Shown piece by piece: positions 1 through 5,413 of a stretch of 5,413 nucleotides of DNA. The DNA comes from Thermotogae bacterium (GTDB lineage: Bacteria; Thermotogota; Thermotogae; UBA12178). The stretch covers positions 1-5,413 of the forward strand of contig QNAP01000126.1 in assembly GCA_003641795.1 (NCBI GenBank). Direction: 5' to 3'. Position 1 is the stretch's first letter. Every line of letters begins with the position of its first letter. The position numbers and the translations under genes were made by a program. Below the pieces are notes generated by a model, which was not told the origin of the DNA, made no database searches, and was given only the letters and a program-made list of their open reading frames with translations.

Positions 1-407
1 ACTTTATACTTTTCTAAATTATTTATATTGAAATTTTTAGGCAACACATATATTTCGTAAAAAGTTTTACCTAGATCAAATCTTTCAGAAAGATTTATGA
101 AGTGCTGAACGATTGTGTTTTTAGTAAATGGGAAAATAATATTATGGAAAAAATCAAGTCCTATTCCCCATGTTGGCCATTCAGTAGAAAGTCTCGCAAT
201 CAAATCCATTTTTCTTTGATGATACAAACCGTATTCCTTTCTTGCACCTTCAATAAGCGAATCTATAAAAAGCCTTGCTTTTAATGCTCTGTTATTATTT
301 AACAATTCACTTACTTTTTTTGTAATTATGTCATCTTTGTTCCCAATACTTTTATTAATGCCGATCGCTTGCAGTACTTTCTTTTTCAAGCAAGCTTGGC
401 CATTCAT
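1..407 (-). CDS. Partial CDS: putative C-terminal part of a histidine-kinase-like sensor, running off the left edge
   Basis: The frame is open for 135 codons from an ATG at 407 and continues beyond the window. The start overlaps the stop of the upstream gene as ATGA, and an AAGGGAG ribosome binding site (422-416) lies 8 bases before it. The visible part is Lys-rich and soluble with no signal peptide or membrane segment. Around residues 64-80 it reads HQRKMDLIARLSTEWPTWG, followed by FPFTKN near residue 91. From memory, this resembles the stretch after the H-box in a family of bacterial histidine-kinase-like proteins, in which a 'RMDFIA..ST.WP.W' segment precedes the ATPase domain. The ATPase domain itself would lie outside the window and is not seen. 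The frame is also open for 45 bases upstream of the ATG, so this could instead be the second half of the preceding gene after a one-base deletion. The reading frame is secure; the family call is tentative. Confidence 0.6.
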   Translation of the reverse strand, partial: MNGQACLKKKVLQAIGINKSIGNKDDIITKKVSELLNNNRALKARLFIDSLIEGARKEYGLYHQRKMDLIARLSTEWPTWGIGLDFFHNIIFPFTKNTIVQHFINLSERFDLGKTFYEIYVLPKNFNINNLEKYK

Positions 408-1342
408 ATAAGCATCTCCCTTAAAGTATGCAATTTTGTTTGCAAGCCTGGTTCAATATGAGAACCATGAATATGGCTCATATTGCGGGACATAATGGCA
501 GCAACAGCCGAGCGGAAGGCATGGGACAAAACGACATCTTCGGCCATACCTGATATAACATCACTTAAAGCTCCGAACTTATTGTTGTAGCAATCCAATA
601 TTTGTTGCTTAACTTCATTTTCATCAATCTCTCTTCCGAAAACAAAAACAAGAGCACTCGATAAGCGGGAAAATCCTGGTAGTGGAACATATACATAATG
701 TTTCCATCTAGGTAAGGATAAAAGCCATACAAAATATTCAGCGAGATAAAGAGGTTCTATTCTGCCTTCCAATCTCAAGTGCGATTCCATTACACGAAGA
801 ATTTCTTGAAATTGCCTCATAGTGAGTATGTTATTAGCACTTTTTTCCCATTCAAGCACGGATACAACGGATACACTATTAACATTAATTAGCCCGATCT
901 GTAGAAACGGTGGCCAGACTTTAGCAACAATCGAAGAAGAATCACACTTTGTAACCCATAATGGACAACGAGATTCCGGTGATACTATACCTTCTACGAA
1001 GAAAGATGACAGAGAAGTGACTCTCTGACGATAATAATTCTCTTGTGCTTTACTTTGAATATTAATAAATTTAGCTACATCACTTCTTAATCTATCCTTA
1101 TAATAAACTGCTCTGAAAATATATTTGCCGTTTAGTGGATTTACAAGAACTATGTCAAACCATAATAAATTTGGATGGCCAAGTAAAGGACCTATTATTT
1201 CCTTCCAGAATTCATATGAATGCCATTTCTGAAATTCGTCAATCTTTTGAACAACATTCCTTCCTTCTAACAAATCATTCACAGAAGAAATATTTAAATC
1301 TTTCACTATTTGAAAGATTTGCTTAGCAAATCTGTATTGCAT
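404..1342 (-). CDS. Putative sensor, histidine-kinase-like protein with an RNMSH...GSH H-box, lacking an ATPase domain
   Basis: This is a 312-residue soluble protein with no signal peptide or transmembrane helix. Near its C-terminus (about residues 280-296) it carries HAFRSAVAAIMSRNMSHIHG followed by SHIE. I recall a very similar 'IMxRNMSHNIGSH' motif as the H-box-like segment of a family of bacterial histidine-kinase-like proteins, which makes His290 the candidate phosphoacceptor. The first 270 residues (for example WFDIVLVNPLNG and FRAVYYKDRL) would then be a sensory or scaffold region that I do not recognise. The protein ends about 25 residues after the motif, before any ATPase domain. The next gene starts in an ATGA overlap and appears to carry the continuation. 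I chose the ATG at 1342 because AGGGG (1356-1352) lies 9 bases before it; the ATG at 1351 directly abuts that site. With this start it follows the ProC-like stop by one base. The gene is certain; the kinase assignment is tentative. Confidence 0.65.
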   Translation of the reverse strand: MQYRFAKQIFQIVKDLNISSVNDLLEGRNVVQKIDEFQKWHSYEFWKEIIGPLLGHPNLLWFDIVLVNPLNGKYIFRAVYYKDRLRSDVAKFINIQSKAQENYYRQRVTSLSSFFVEGIVSPESRCPLWVTKCDSSSIVAKVWPPFLQIGLINVNSVSVVSVLEWEKSANNILTMRQFQEILRVMESHLRLEGRIEPLYLAEYFVWLLSLPRWKHYVYVPLPGFSRLSSALVFVFGREIDENEVKQQILDCYNNKFGALSDVISGMAEDVVLSHAFRSAVAAIMSRNMSHIHGSHIEPGLQTKLHTLREMLI

Positions 1343-1343
1343 C

Positions 1344-2186
1344 TTAATCATCCCCTGTTTGGAATTCTTTTGATATTTCCCTTATTCTCTTAATAGTAAC
1401 TCCCGTTAGTCCTTTTATAGCATTATCAATTTGTAGTTTGTCTTCAAGAAAATCTAATCCTGCACAAGTTACACCTTGTCTTGTAGCGATACTTTTAATT
1501 ATTTCATCAGGCTCGTTTTGCTCTAAGATAAGACCTGTATAAATGGCTTTCATAATGGCATAGTAAAGATTTCTGACATTGATATCATTGCAAATCGCAT
1601 TTTGAGTGTTTAGGACAAATGATTTTATGATCCTGGTAAAATAAGCTGGGGAATTACCAGTAATAAAGATTAAAATGGGCATTTCTTCTTCTGATACTAC
1701 CCATATTTCACTAATAGATTTTTCAAATATAGCTCTTATTTTACTTTCAAGTTTGCGGTCCATCTGTGGGTGAAAAGCCCAAAGTGATATACCGGGATTC
1801 CAACGCTGGGTTATCATAAGGAGCGATGTCGGATGGAAATGAATAACTTTATTTGTCTGTAACTTATTACTTAACCATTTCAAATTTACTCCAACAGCTA
1901 TATTTATCAACACAGCATGCTCTTTGGGAAACACAGGAGCTATTTCCTCAATAACATCCTTAACTTGCTGAGGACGTATACATAAGATAATAATTTTGCT
2001 GTTCTTAGCTGCATACGCATTATCTAAAACAACTTTGATCCCCGTTTTTCTCATGAAGGTTTGAGCTTTTAACGTATCATAGTGAGTTGCTATGATCTCC
2101 TTCGGATTAATTCCTCCATAGCGTATTAATCGCTTGCCAATCTCACCAGCCATATTCCCAGCACCAATTAAAGCGATTTTAGACAT
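1344..2186 (-). CDS. Divergent pyrroline-5-carboxylate reductase (ProC) family protein
   Basis: At 280 residues it has the usual length for ProC, which reduces pyrroline-5-carboxylate to proline with NAD(P)H in the cytoplasm. It opens with a Rossmann nucleotide-binding motif, IALIGAGNMAGEI (residues 4-16). ILCIRPQQVKDVI (67-79) matches the family's 'VKPQ' strand, INIAVGV (94-100) the 'ISIAAGI' strand, and TGNSPAY (176-182) the 'SGSGPAY' turn. TRQGVTCAGLDFLE (235-248) matches 'SPGGTTIAGLEVLE' and keeps the active-site threonine (Thr240). Two substrate-side motifs differ: 'RVMPNTP' is replaced by HFHPTS (116-121), and the Pro-Gly of 'SPGG' is Arg-Gln. This may be a paralogue acting on another imine or keto substrate rather than the housekeeping enzyme, so I give no symbol. 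It overlaps the upstream gene by 19 bases, and GGAGGT six bases before the ATG fixes the start. Confidence 0.88.
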   Translation of the reverse strand: MSKIALIGAGNMAGEIGKRLIRYGGINPKEIIATHYDTLKAQTFMRKTGIKVVLDNAYAAKNSKIIILCIRPQQVKDVIEEIAPVFPKEHAVLINIAVGVNLKWLSNKLQTNKVIHFHPTSLLMITQRWNPGISLWAFHPQMDRKLESKIRAIFEKSISEIWVVSEEEMPILIFITGNSPAYFTRIIKSFVLNTQNAICNDINVRNLYYAIMKAIYTGLILEQNEPDEIIKSIATRQGVTCAGLDFLEDKLQIDNAIKGLTGVTIKRIREISKEFQTGDD

Positions 2187-3538
2187 AAAGGCACCTCCGC
2201 AAGAAGATATCCCACTTCCTTTCGTTCTCTAACCAAATAATAATTCTTACCTTCCACAAGAACTTCAGGAGGTTTTAGCAACCCAGAAAAGTTACTGCTC
2301 ATACAAAATCCATATGCACCTACATCTAGAAAAGCTATTAAATCCCCTATCTCAACTCTCTCTATTTTAATTGGAGCATCCTCCAAGGGATCACCAGCAA
2401 GAAAATCTCCAGAGGCCATTGTAATCCCTACTATAAAAGCATCGGCGTCCCAATTAGTTTTAACCCTTCTCTCATTTTGGGGAATAACCTGGACTTGATG
2501 GTATTGACGGTAAATATAAGGCCGTGCAAAATGACTTAGACCCGTATCAACAACCACAAATTTTCTGCTTCCTTCATCTTTAATATCGACAACCTTTGCT
2601 ATTAGAACACCTGCTGGGCCTATTATAGTTCTTCCTGGTTCTATAAGAATCCTTTCCTTTTTGTCTGACAAAGGGGAGAAAATATTTTTCAGAATTTCAA
2701 TAACTTTATCTGGATTTAGAAACTCTCTTTTCTGATAATTTATTCCAAAACCACCTCCTACATCAATAAAGTCTAATTCTAATCCAGAGTTATAAGTCAA
2801 AATTTTTTGAATAGTCTGAAGCAGACCATTATATAATGACTCTAATTCCGAGAGATATAGAATATTTGTCCCGGGATAGATATGAAACCCTACCTGTGAA
2901 ATCCCACAACTTTTCAATTTACTAAGGGCTTCTTGCAAATTATTCCTCATAAGCCCGAAACGCGCATTCTGGCCATGATATAGTGAATAAATATCCTTGG
3001 AGGATGAACCTACTAATTTTATTCGCACCCCCACATGAAATTTCTCCGACATCTTTTCTTTAATTTGGGGCCATTTCTGTGTAAATATCTCAGTCTGTTG
3101 GAGTGTTTGTAAAATAAGGATTAGGGTATATGCCTCTGAGGAGGATAAATAATGAATAAATTGACTTAGCTTACTCTCATCCAGAAAAGCATCAGAGTAT
3201 ATGATATTTAACCTTCGAGGCAGTGAAGAAATACGAGATAGAATTCTTAAGTGTCCTTCGGAGGCACAAAGAACTCCGGGGCTTAATCCATTATCCTCCA
3301 TAGCTTGTAGGATCTGCCTTATGAGATATGGGTTGTGGTTTGCTAACATTGCAAAGTAACACTGAACTTCAACATCACTAGAAAATTTCTCAACAGCATC
3401 ACCGAATCTTCGAATCTGCTCTTCCATCCTTTCTTGAAAGTAAATATATACAGGCGTGCCAACCTTACTCACTATTTTCTGAATGGCTTCCCGTTCAGAA
3501 TCCCTAAGCTCGGCTATCTTGATCATTTCATCACTCAT
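2168..3538 (-). CDS. Fold-type III PLP decarboxylase-like protein (LysA/ornithine decarboxylase superfamily) lacking the PLP lysine and catalytic cysteine
   Basis: This 456-residue protein has the superfamily layout of an alanine-racemase-like TIM barrel followed by a beta-sandwich domain. Conserved landmarks are ARFGL (about 192-196, usual SKFG), GFHIYPGTN (217-225, with the His that stacks on PLP), DVGGGFG (259-265) and EPGR (300-303), both PLP-phosphate contacts, FVVVDTGLSH (327-336), and GAYGFCMSSN (407-416, with the C-terminal active-site Tyr409). The N-terminal 'YAxKAN' motif reads FAMLAN (62-67), so Leu65 stands where the Schiff-base lysine belongs. The 'GPxCxSxD' loop reads GITMASGD (371-378), with Met374 in place of the catalytic cysteine. 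Ordinary PLP-dependent decarboxylation therefore looks unlikely. I chose the ATG at 3538 because a GGGG-rich binding site (3547-3541) precedes it; an ATG at 3550 has no such site. It overlaps the binding-protein stop by 8 bases. Exact ligand unknown. Confidence 0.9.
   Translation of the reverse strand: MSDEMIKIAELRDSEREAIQKIVSKVGTPVYIYFQERMEEQIRRFGDAVEKFSSDVEVQCYFAMLANHNPYLIRQILQAMEDNGLSPGVLCASEGHLRILSRISSLPRRLNIIYSDAFLDESKLSQFIHYLSSSEAYTLILILQTLQQTEIFTQKWPQIKEKMSEKFHVGVRIKLVGSSSKDIYSLYHGQNARFGLMRNNLQEALSKLKSCGISQVGFHIYPGTNILYLSELESLYNGLLQTIQKILTYNSGLELDFIDVGGGFGINYQKREFLNPDKVIEILKNIFSPLSDKKERILIEPGRTIIGPAGVLIAKVVDIKDEGSRKFVVVDTGLSHFARPYIYRQYHQVQVIPQNERRVKTNWDADAFIVGITMASGDFLAGDPLEDAPIKIERVEIGDLIAFLDVGAYGFCMSSNFSGLLKPPEVLVEGKNYYLVRERKEVGYLLAEVPLCLKSL
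2193..2198 (-). promoter_or_regulatory. Strong ribosome binding site of the ProC-like gene, inside the decarboxylase-like gene
   Basis: GGAGGT, the full Shine-Dalgarno consensus, lies six bases before the ATG at 2186 and within the last ten codons of the upstream gene. It decides the start of the ProC-like protein and shows that the 19-base overlap is genuine translational packing rather than a mis-called start. Confidence 0.8.
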
Positions 3539-4697
3539 TTCCCCCCTCATCTAAAACTGGCTCAAAAACTTCCATCCTTTTGAATTCTCCTTTCTCAACT
3601 TTCATTATGGCAATAGGCTTAATAACATCCCCTTTAGGTGTAAAAGTTAGATATCCTCCAGCTCCAGGATAATGTTTTATTTGCTTTATATGCTGAGCTA
3701 CTTTTATAGGATCGCAACCGTGCTTTTGGATTCCTTCTACAATGAGTTTAAGGGCATCATATCCGTTTCCTTCAAATTCAGAAGGAAAAGTTTTGTAGCG
3801 CTGTTTAAATATTCTAGCAAATTTTTTTGCGGTTTCGTTAGCCTCGGGATTATACCAAGGACTGGCATATATATTCCCTTCAGCCGCTTCACCAGCGATT
3901 TCGATAACTTCTGGGATGCCATAATCTGCATCCGCTAATGTTAAACCTTTATAGCCTCCTTCTCGAAGTTGCTTAGTAGCAAAAGCCATGTCTCTATGAT
4001 ACCCGGCGAGATAAATAGCTTCAATATCTTCAAAACGATTTCTGTATTTCCCCACCAAGCTTCTGAAATCTCGTGCGTTTAATGGATAAGCCTCTATTCC
4101 TAAAATCTCCCCACCTTTTTTTCTGAAAGTCTTGGAAAACTCTTCTTTAAGCCCTAAACCATAGTCATTATTAACATAGAAGATAACTGCTTTCCTTATA
4201 TTAAGCCGCTCATACGCATATTCAGCTAATACTGTTGCTTCTAATACATCGGAAGGCCAATTTCTCACAAAGTATGAGCTAATCCCTGAAAGCTTCGGTG
4301 AAGATGAAGCAGGAGAAAAAAGTAACACTTTATATTGATCGGATATAGGAATAATGGATAAGGTAACCGAACTTGAAACAGCCCCTATAATAAAGCAAAC
4401 TTTTTTATTTATTAATTTATGCGCTACTGTCACACCTTCCCGTGAAGAACCTTTGCTATCCTCATAGATTACTTCTACCCTCCGCTGACCCAACTGGTTC
4501 ACCTCTTCAAGGGCAATTTCTATTCCTCTCTTAATTCTTTGTCCGTATTCGCTAATATCACCTGTCAACGGCAGTATCGCCCCTATTTTATAAACCTCAG
4601 GCTCTTTAGGGGCGTGGGTTCGTTGGGTGCTGATGGCGATAACCACGATGATGACGATTACCACCAGACCAATAATTTCGATAAACTTACCTTTCAT
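3531..4697 (-). CDS. ABC-type amino-acid (branched-chain/LivJ-like) substrate-binding protein, periplasmic-binding fold type I
   Basis: This 388-residue protein matches the usual length of LivJ/urea/amide-binding proteins (Peripla_BP_6 type). Residues 38-48 read YKIGAILPLTG, the hallmark first strand and ligand loop. GIEIALEEVN (64-73), VIYEDSKGS (80-88), AHKLINKKV (95-103) and FIIGAVSSS (105-113) continue the N-lobe. LLFSPASSSP (126-135), Y..NNDYG (about 172-180) and EAIYLAGY (226-233) are also family-typical, as is the late GNGYDALKLIVEGI segment. The N-terminus has a Lys-containing start and a long hydrophobic stretch (about residues 6-22) but no lipobox cysteine, so it is either exported by an ordinary signal peptide or held in the membrane by this helix. 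A GGGAG site (4711-4707) lies nine bases before the ATG. No permease or ATPase gene is nearby, which allows a role in ligand sensing as well as transport. It is a paralogue of the broken gene just upstream. Confidence 0.93.
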   Translation of the reverse strand: MKGKFIEIIGLVVIVIIVVIAISTQRTHAPKEPEVYKIGAILPLTGDISEYGQRIKRGIEIALEEVNQLGQRRVEVIYEDSKGSSREGVTVAHKLINKKVCFIIGAVSSSVTLSIIPISDQYKVLLFSPASSSPKLSGISSYFVRNWPSDVLEATVLAEYAYERLNIRKAVIFYVNNDYGLGLKEEFSKTFRKKGGEILGIEAYPLNARDFRSLVGKYRNRFEDIEAIYLAGYHRDMAFATKQLREGGYKGLTLADADYGIPEVIEIAGEAAEGNIYASPWYNPEANETAKKFARIFKQRYKTFPSEFEGNGYDALKLIVEGIQKHGCDPIKVAQHIKQIKHYPGAGGYLTFTPKGDVIKPIAIMKVEKGEFKRMEVFEPVLDEGGNE

Positions 4698-4741
4698 TTT
4701 TCATTGCTCCCATAGAAAAATAAAGTAATCCATCGATGAAG

Positions 4742-4770
4742 TTTATACACATTTTTTCTTAAAGTAACAT
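4742..4770 (-). promoter_or_regulatory. Weak candidate sigma-70-type promoter for the operon
   Basis: On the minus strand, TATAAA (4747-4742) is a good -10 box placed about 45 bases before the binding-protein ATG. Seventeen bases upstream is ATGTTA (4770-4765), which matches only three of six -35 positions. The stronger -35-like TTGACC (4783-4778) is too far away (30 bases) to pair with it. In AT-rich DNA such matches arise by chance, so this is a suggestion only. Confidence 0.2.
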
Positions 4771-4777
4771 CTTTTTG

Positions 4778-4807
4778 GTCAACTTTAGAACGTTAACACA
4801 AGTTGAC
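4778..4807. promoter_or_regulatory. Perfect 8-bp inverted repeat, candidate operator upstream of the binding-protein operon
   Basis: GTCAACTT (4778-4785) and AAGTTGAC (4800-4807) are exact reverse complements separated by 14 bases. The spacer itself holds the overlapping palindromes AACGTT (4789-4794) and GTTAAC (4792-4797). It lies 80-110 bases upstream of the intact binding-protein start, in a stretch with no intact gene, which suits a dimeric regulator site. An RNA hairpin is also possible. There is no T-run directly after the right arm in the transcribed direction, so it is not a convincing terminator. Confidence 0.4.
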
Positions 4808-4886
4808 TTTTTAACATCTCTTTGCAGCAATATGTCTGAAATCCCTGACTTACTCGCTTTATTTGAAAACGCCTGGGCAAATATCT

Positions 4887-5289
4887 TCATAATATTTCTC
4901 TGTGTAGAGCCTGAATGTTTACCTCGTTTAATCCAAGCCTTCCTATTACGGAGTTGATGAACTTATTCGCCGAAGATATCGCCTCTTTGGCCTTACTGTC
5001 GCCGAATACTATCTGGACTCTCTTGCCATTTTCTCTGCCCTTCTTATTAGTTAATTCCTCAACTAGTTTCATCCCATTCCTCTCAAGTTCTCCCATAAAC
5101 GCCAAATTCCCCGTCAACAGCAATATCGCCCCTATTTTTATAACTTTTTCTTCAGAAGCATTTTGGGCAACTTCCTGCTTTACCGTCTTTTTTGCTTCTT
5201 TTTTCCCCACAACCTCCAACAATTAGAGACAAAACAAGAAATAAGGTTAAAAAAGTGCACAAAAATCTCAGTTTCAATAAGTTTCTCAT
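4887..5289 (-). pseudogene. Frameshifted, truncated lipoprotein substrate-binding protein, paralogue of the next gene
   Basis: From the ATG at 5289 the frame encodes a clear lipoprotein signal peptide: basic start, hydrophobic core FLTLFLVLSL, lipobox IVGGC. About 18 codons later this frame reaches a stop. The frame one base over continues as GKKEAKKTVKQEVAQN and then KVIKIGAILLLTG, NGMKLVEELTN, VQIVFGDSKA and ANKFIN. These match, in order, KIGAILPLTG, RGIEIALEEVN, VEVIYEDSKG and AHKLIN of the intact paralogue. Moving between frames needs a +1 shift, best explained by an extra base in GGGGAAAAAAG (5212-5202 approximately), directly after the lipid-attachment cysteine. After ANKFIN the homology stops and the frame ends within about 20 codons, so most of the N-lobe remainder and the C-lobe are gone. 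It is a decaying duplicate; sequencing error could explain the frameshift but not the truncation. Confidence 0.82.
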
Positions 5290-5335
5290 AAATTGCTCAT
5301 TTAGGTTTTCATCTACTTCAGATATAGAGCAATTT
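5290..5335 (-). repeat. 9-bp inverted repeat covering the ribosome binding region of the broken lipoprotein gene
   Basis: AAATTGCTC (5290-5298) and GAGCAATTT (5327-5335) are exact reverse complements 28 bases apart. In the transcript the second-transcribed arm sits immediately before the start codon at 5289 and contains the only Shine-Dalgarno-like bases (GAG). A hairpin would therefore hide the start site. A second small hairpin, TATAGA (5323-5328) with TCTATA (5335-5340), overlaps the outer arm and would compete with it. Whether either is functional is unknown, and the downstream gene is broken. Confidence 0.35.
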
Positions 5336-5364
5336 CTATACCAAATTGTAAAATTACTCTTATA

Positions 5365-5382
5365 TTGCATAATATAATGCAA
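5365..5382. promoter_or_regulatory. Inverted repeat TTGCAT-6-ATGCAA, possible operator
   Basis: TTGCAT (5365-5370) and ATGCAA (5377-5382) are exact reverse complements around an AT spacer, about 75-95 bases before the lipoprotein start. On the minus strand a TTGACT (5390-5385) resembling a -35 box immediately precedes it, and TATAAG follows at a 20-base spacing, which is longer than normal. The arrangement fits an operator over a promoter, but the short arms and AT-rich content make it uncertain. Confidence 0.25.
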
Positions 5383-5413
5383 ACAGTCAAGCATTTTAAT
5401 AAAATGAATGTAA

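Noticed and set aside
102..284. 60-residue plus-strand frame opposite the left-edge gene
   Set aside because: The minus strand has a longer continuous frame with a good start site here; the plus-strand frame has no ribosome binding site and unlikely composition.
3672..3938. Plus-strand and second minus-strand frames inside the binding-protein gene
   Set aside because: Both lie wholly within a gene with strong family motifs and are shadow frames.
4702..4716. A five-codon minus-strand mini-frame (ATG at 4704) just before the binding-protein start
   Set aside because: Its ATG is only two bases from the GGGAG site, too close for good initiation, and it is most likely chance in the AT-rich leader.
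4775..4957. 60-residue plus-strand frame over the intergenic inverted repeat
   Set aside because: It has no recognisable ribosome binding site or family motif and partly opposes the binding-protein remnant.
5199..5212. Programmed frameshifting at the GGGGAAAAAAG run of the broken lipoprotein gene
   Set aside because: A AAA AAG is a known -1 slippery site, but joining the two frames here needs +1 (or -2), and the gene is truncated downstream anyway, so mutation is the simpler reading.
4915..5226. 103-residue plus-strand open frame opposite the broken binding protein
   Set aside because: It is antisense to a stretch with clear binding-protein homology, has Ser/Phe/Pro-rich composition typical of a mirror frame, and matches no family I recognise.

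Overview
The window is AT-rich and gene-dense. Every convincing gene lies on the minus strand, so the reading order is from right to left. The genes are bacterial: Shine-Dalgarno-type ribosome binding sites, a lipoprotein signal peptide, an ABC-type amino-acid-binding protein and tightly overlapping genes. No rRNA, tRNA, CRISPR or transposase is visible, and the sequence alone does not identify the phylum.

Layout, in transcription order. (1) 5289-4887: a broken copy of a branched-chain-amino-acid-type periplasmic binding protein. It has a good lipoprotein signal peptide, a one-base frameshift in a G4A6 run just after the lipid-attachment cysteine, and loses homology after roughly the first 80 residues of the mature protein. 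(2) About 190 bases without an intact gene, holding a perfect 8-bp inverted repeat and possible promoter elements. (3) 4697-3531: an intact paralogue of the binding protein with a hydrophobic N-terminus but no lipobox cysteine. (4) 3538-2168: a fold-type III PLP 'decarboxylase' relative (diaminopimelate/ornithine decarboxylase superfamily). Leucine replaces the PLP-binding lysine and methionine replaces the usual catalytic cysteine. (5) 2186-1344: a divergent pyrroline-5-carboxylate reductase (ProC) family protein. (6) 1342-404: a protein that looks like the N-terminal and phosphoacceptor part of an unusual histidine-kinase-like family. (7) 407 to the left edge: a partial gene that appears to continue the same kinase-like protein, joined through an ATGA overlap.

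Genes 3 to 7 overlap or abut (overlap 8 bp, overlap 19 bp, gap 1 bp, overlap 4 bp) and each has its own ribosome binding site, so they almost certainly form one operon. The substrate-binding protein has no permease or ATPase partner in the window. It sits with two amino-acid-enzyme relatives, one clearly missing its catalytic residues, and a putative sensor kinase. My inference is that the cluster senses or handles an amino-acid-like ligand rather than being a plain transport or biosynthesis operon. The binding protein would capture the ligand outside the membrane. The two enzyme-fold proteins would modify or bind a related molecule, and the kinase-like protein would signal. That functional link rests on gene order only.
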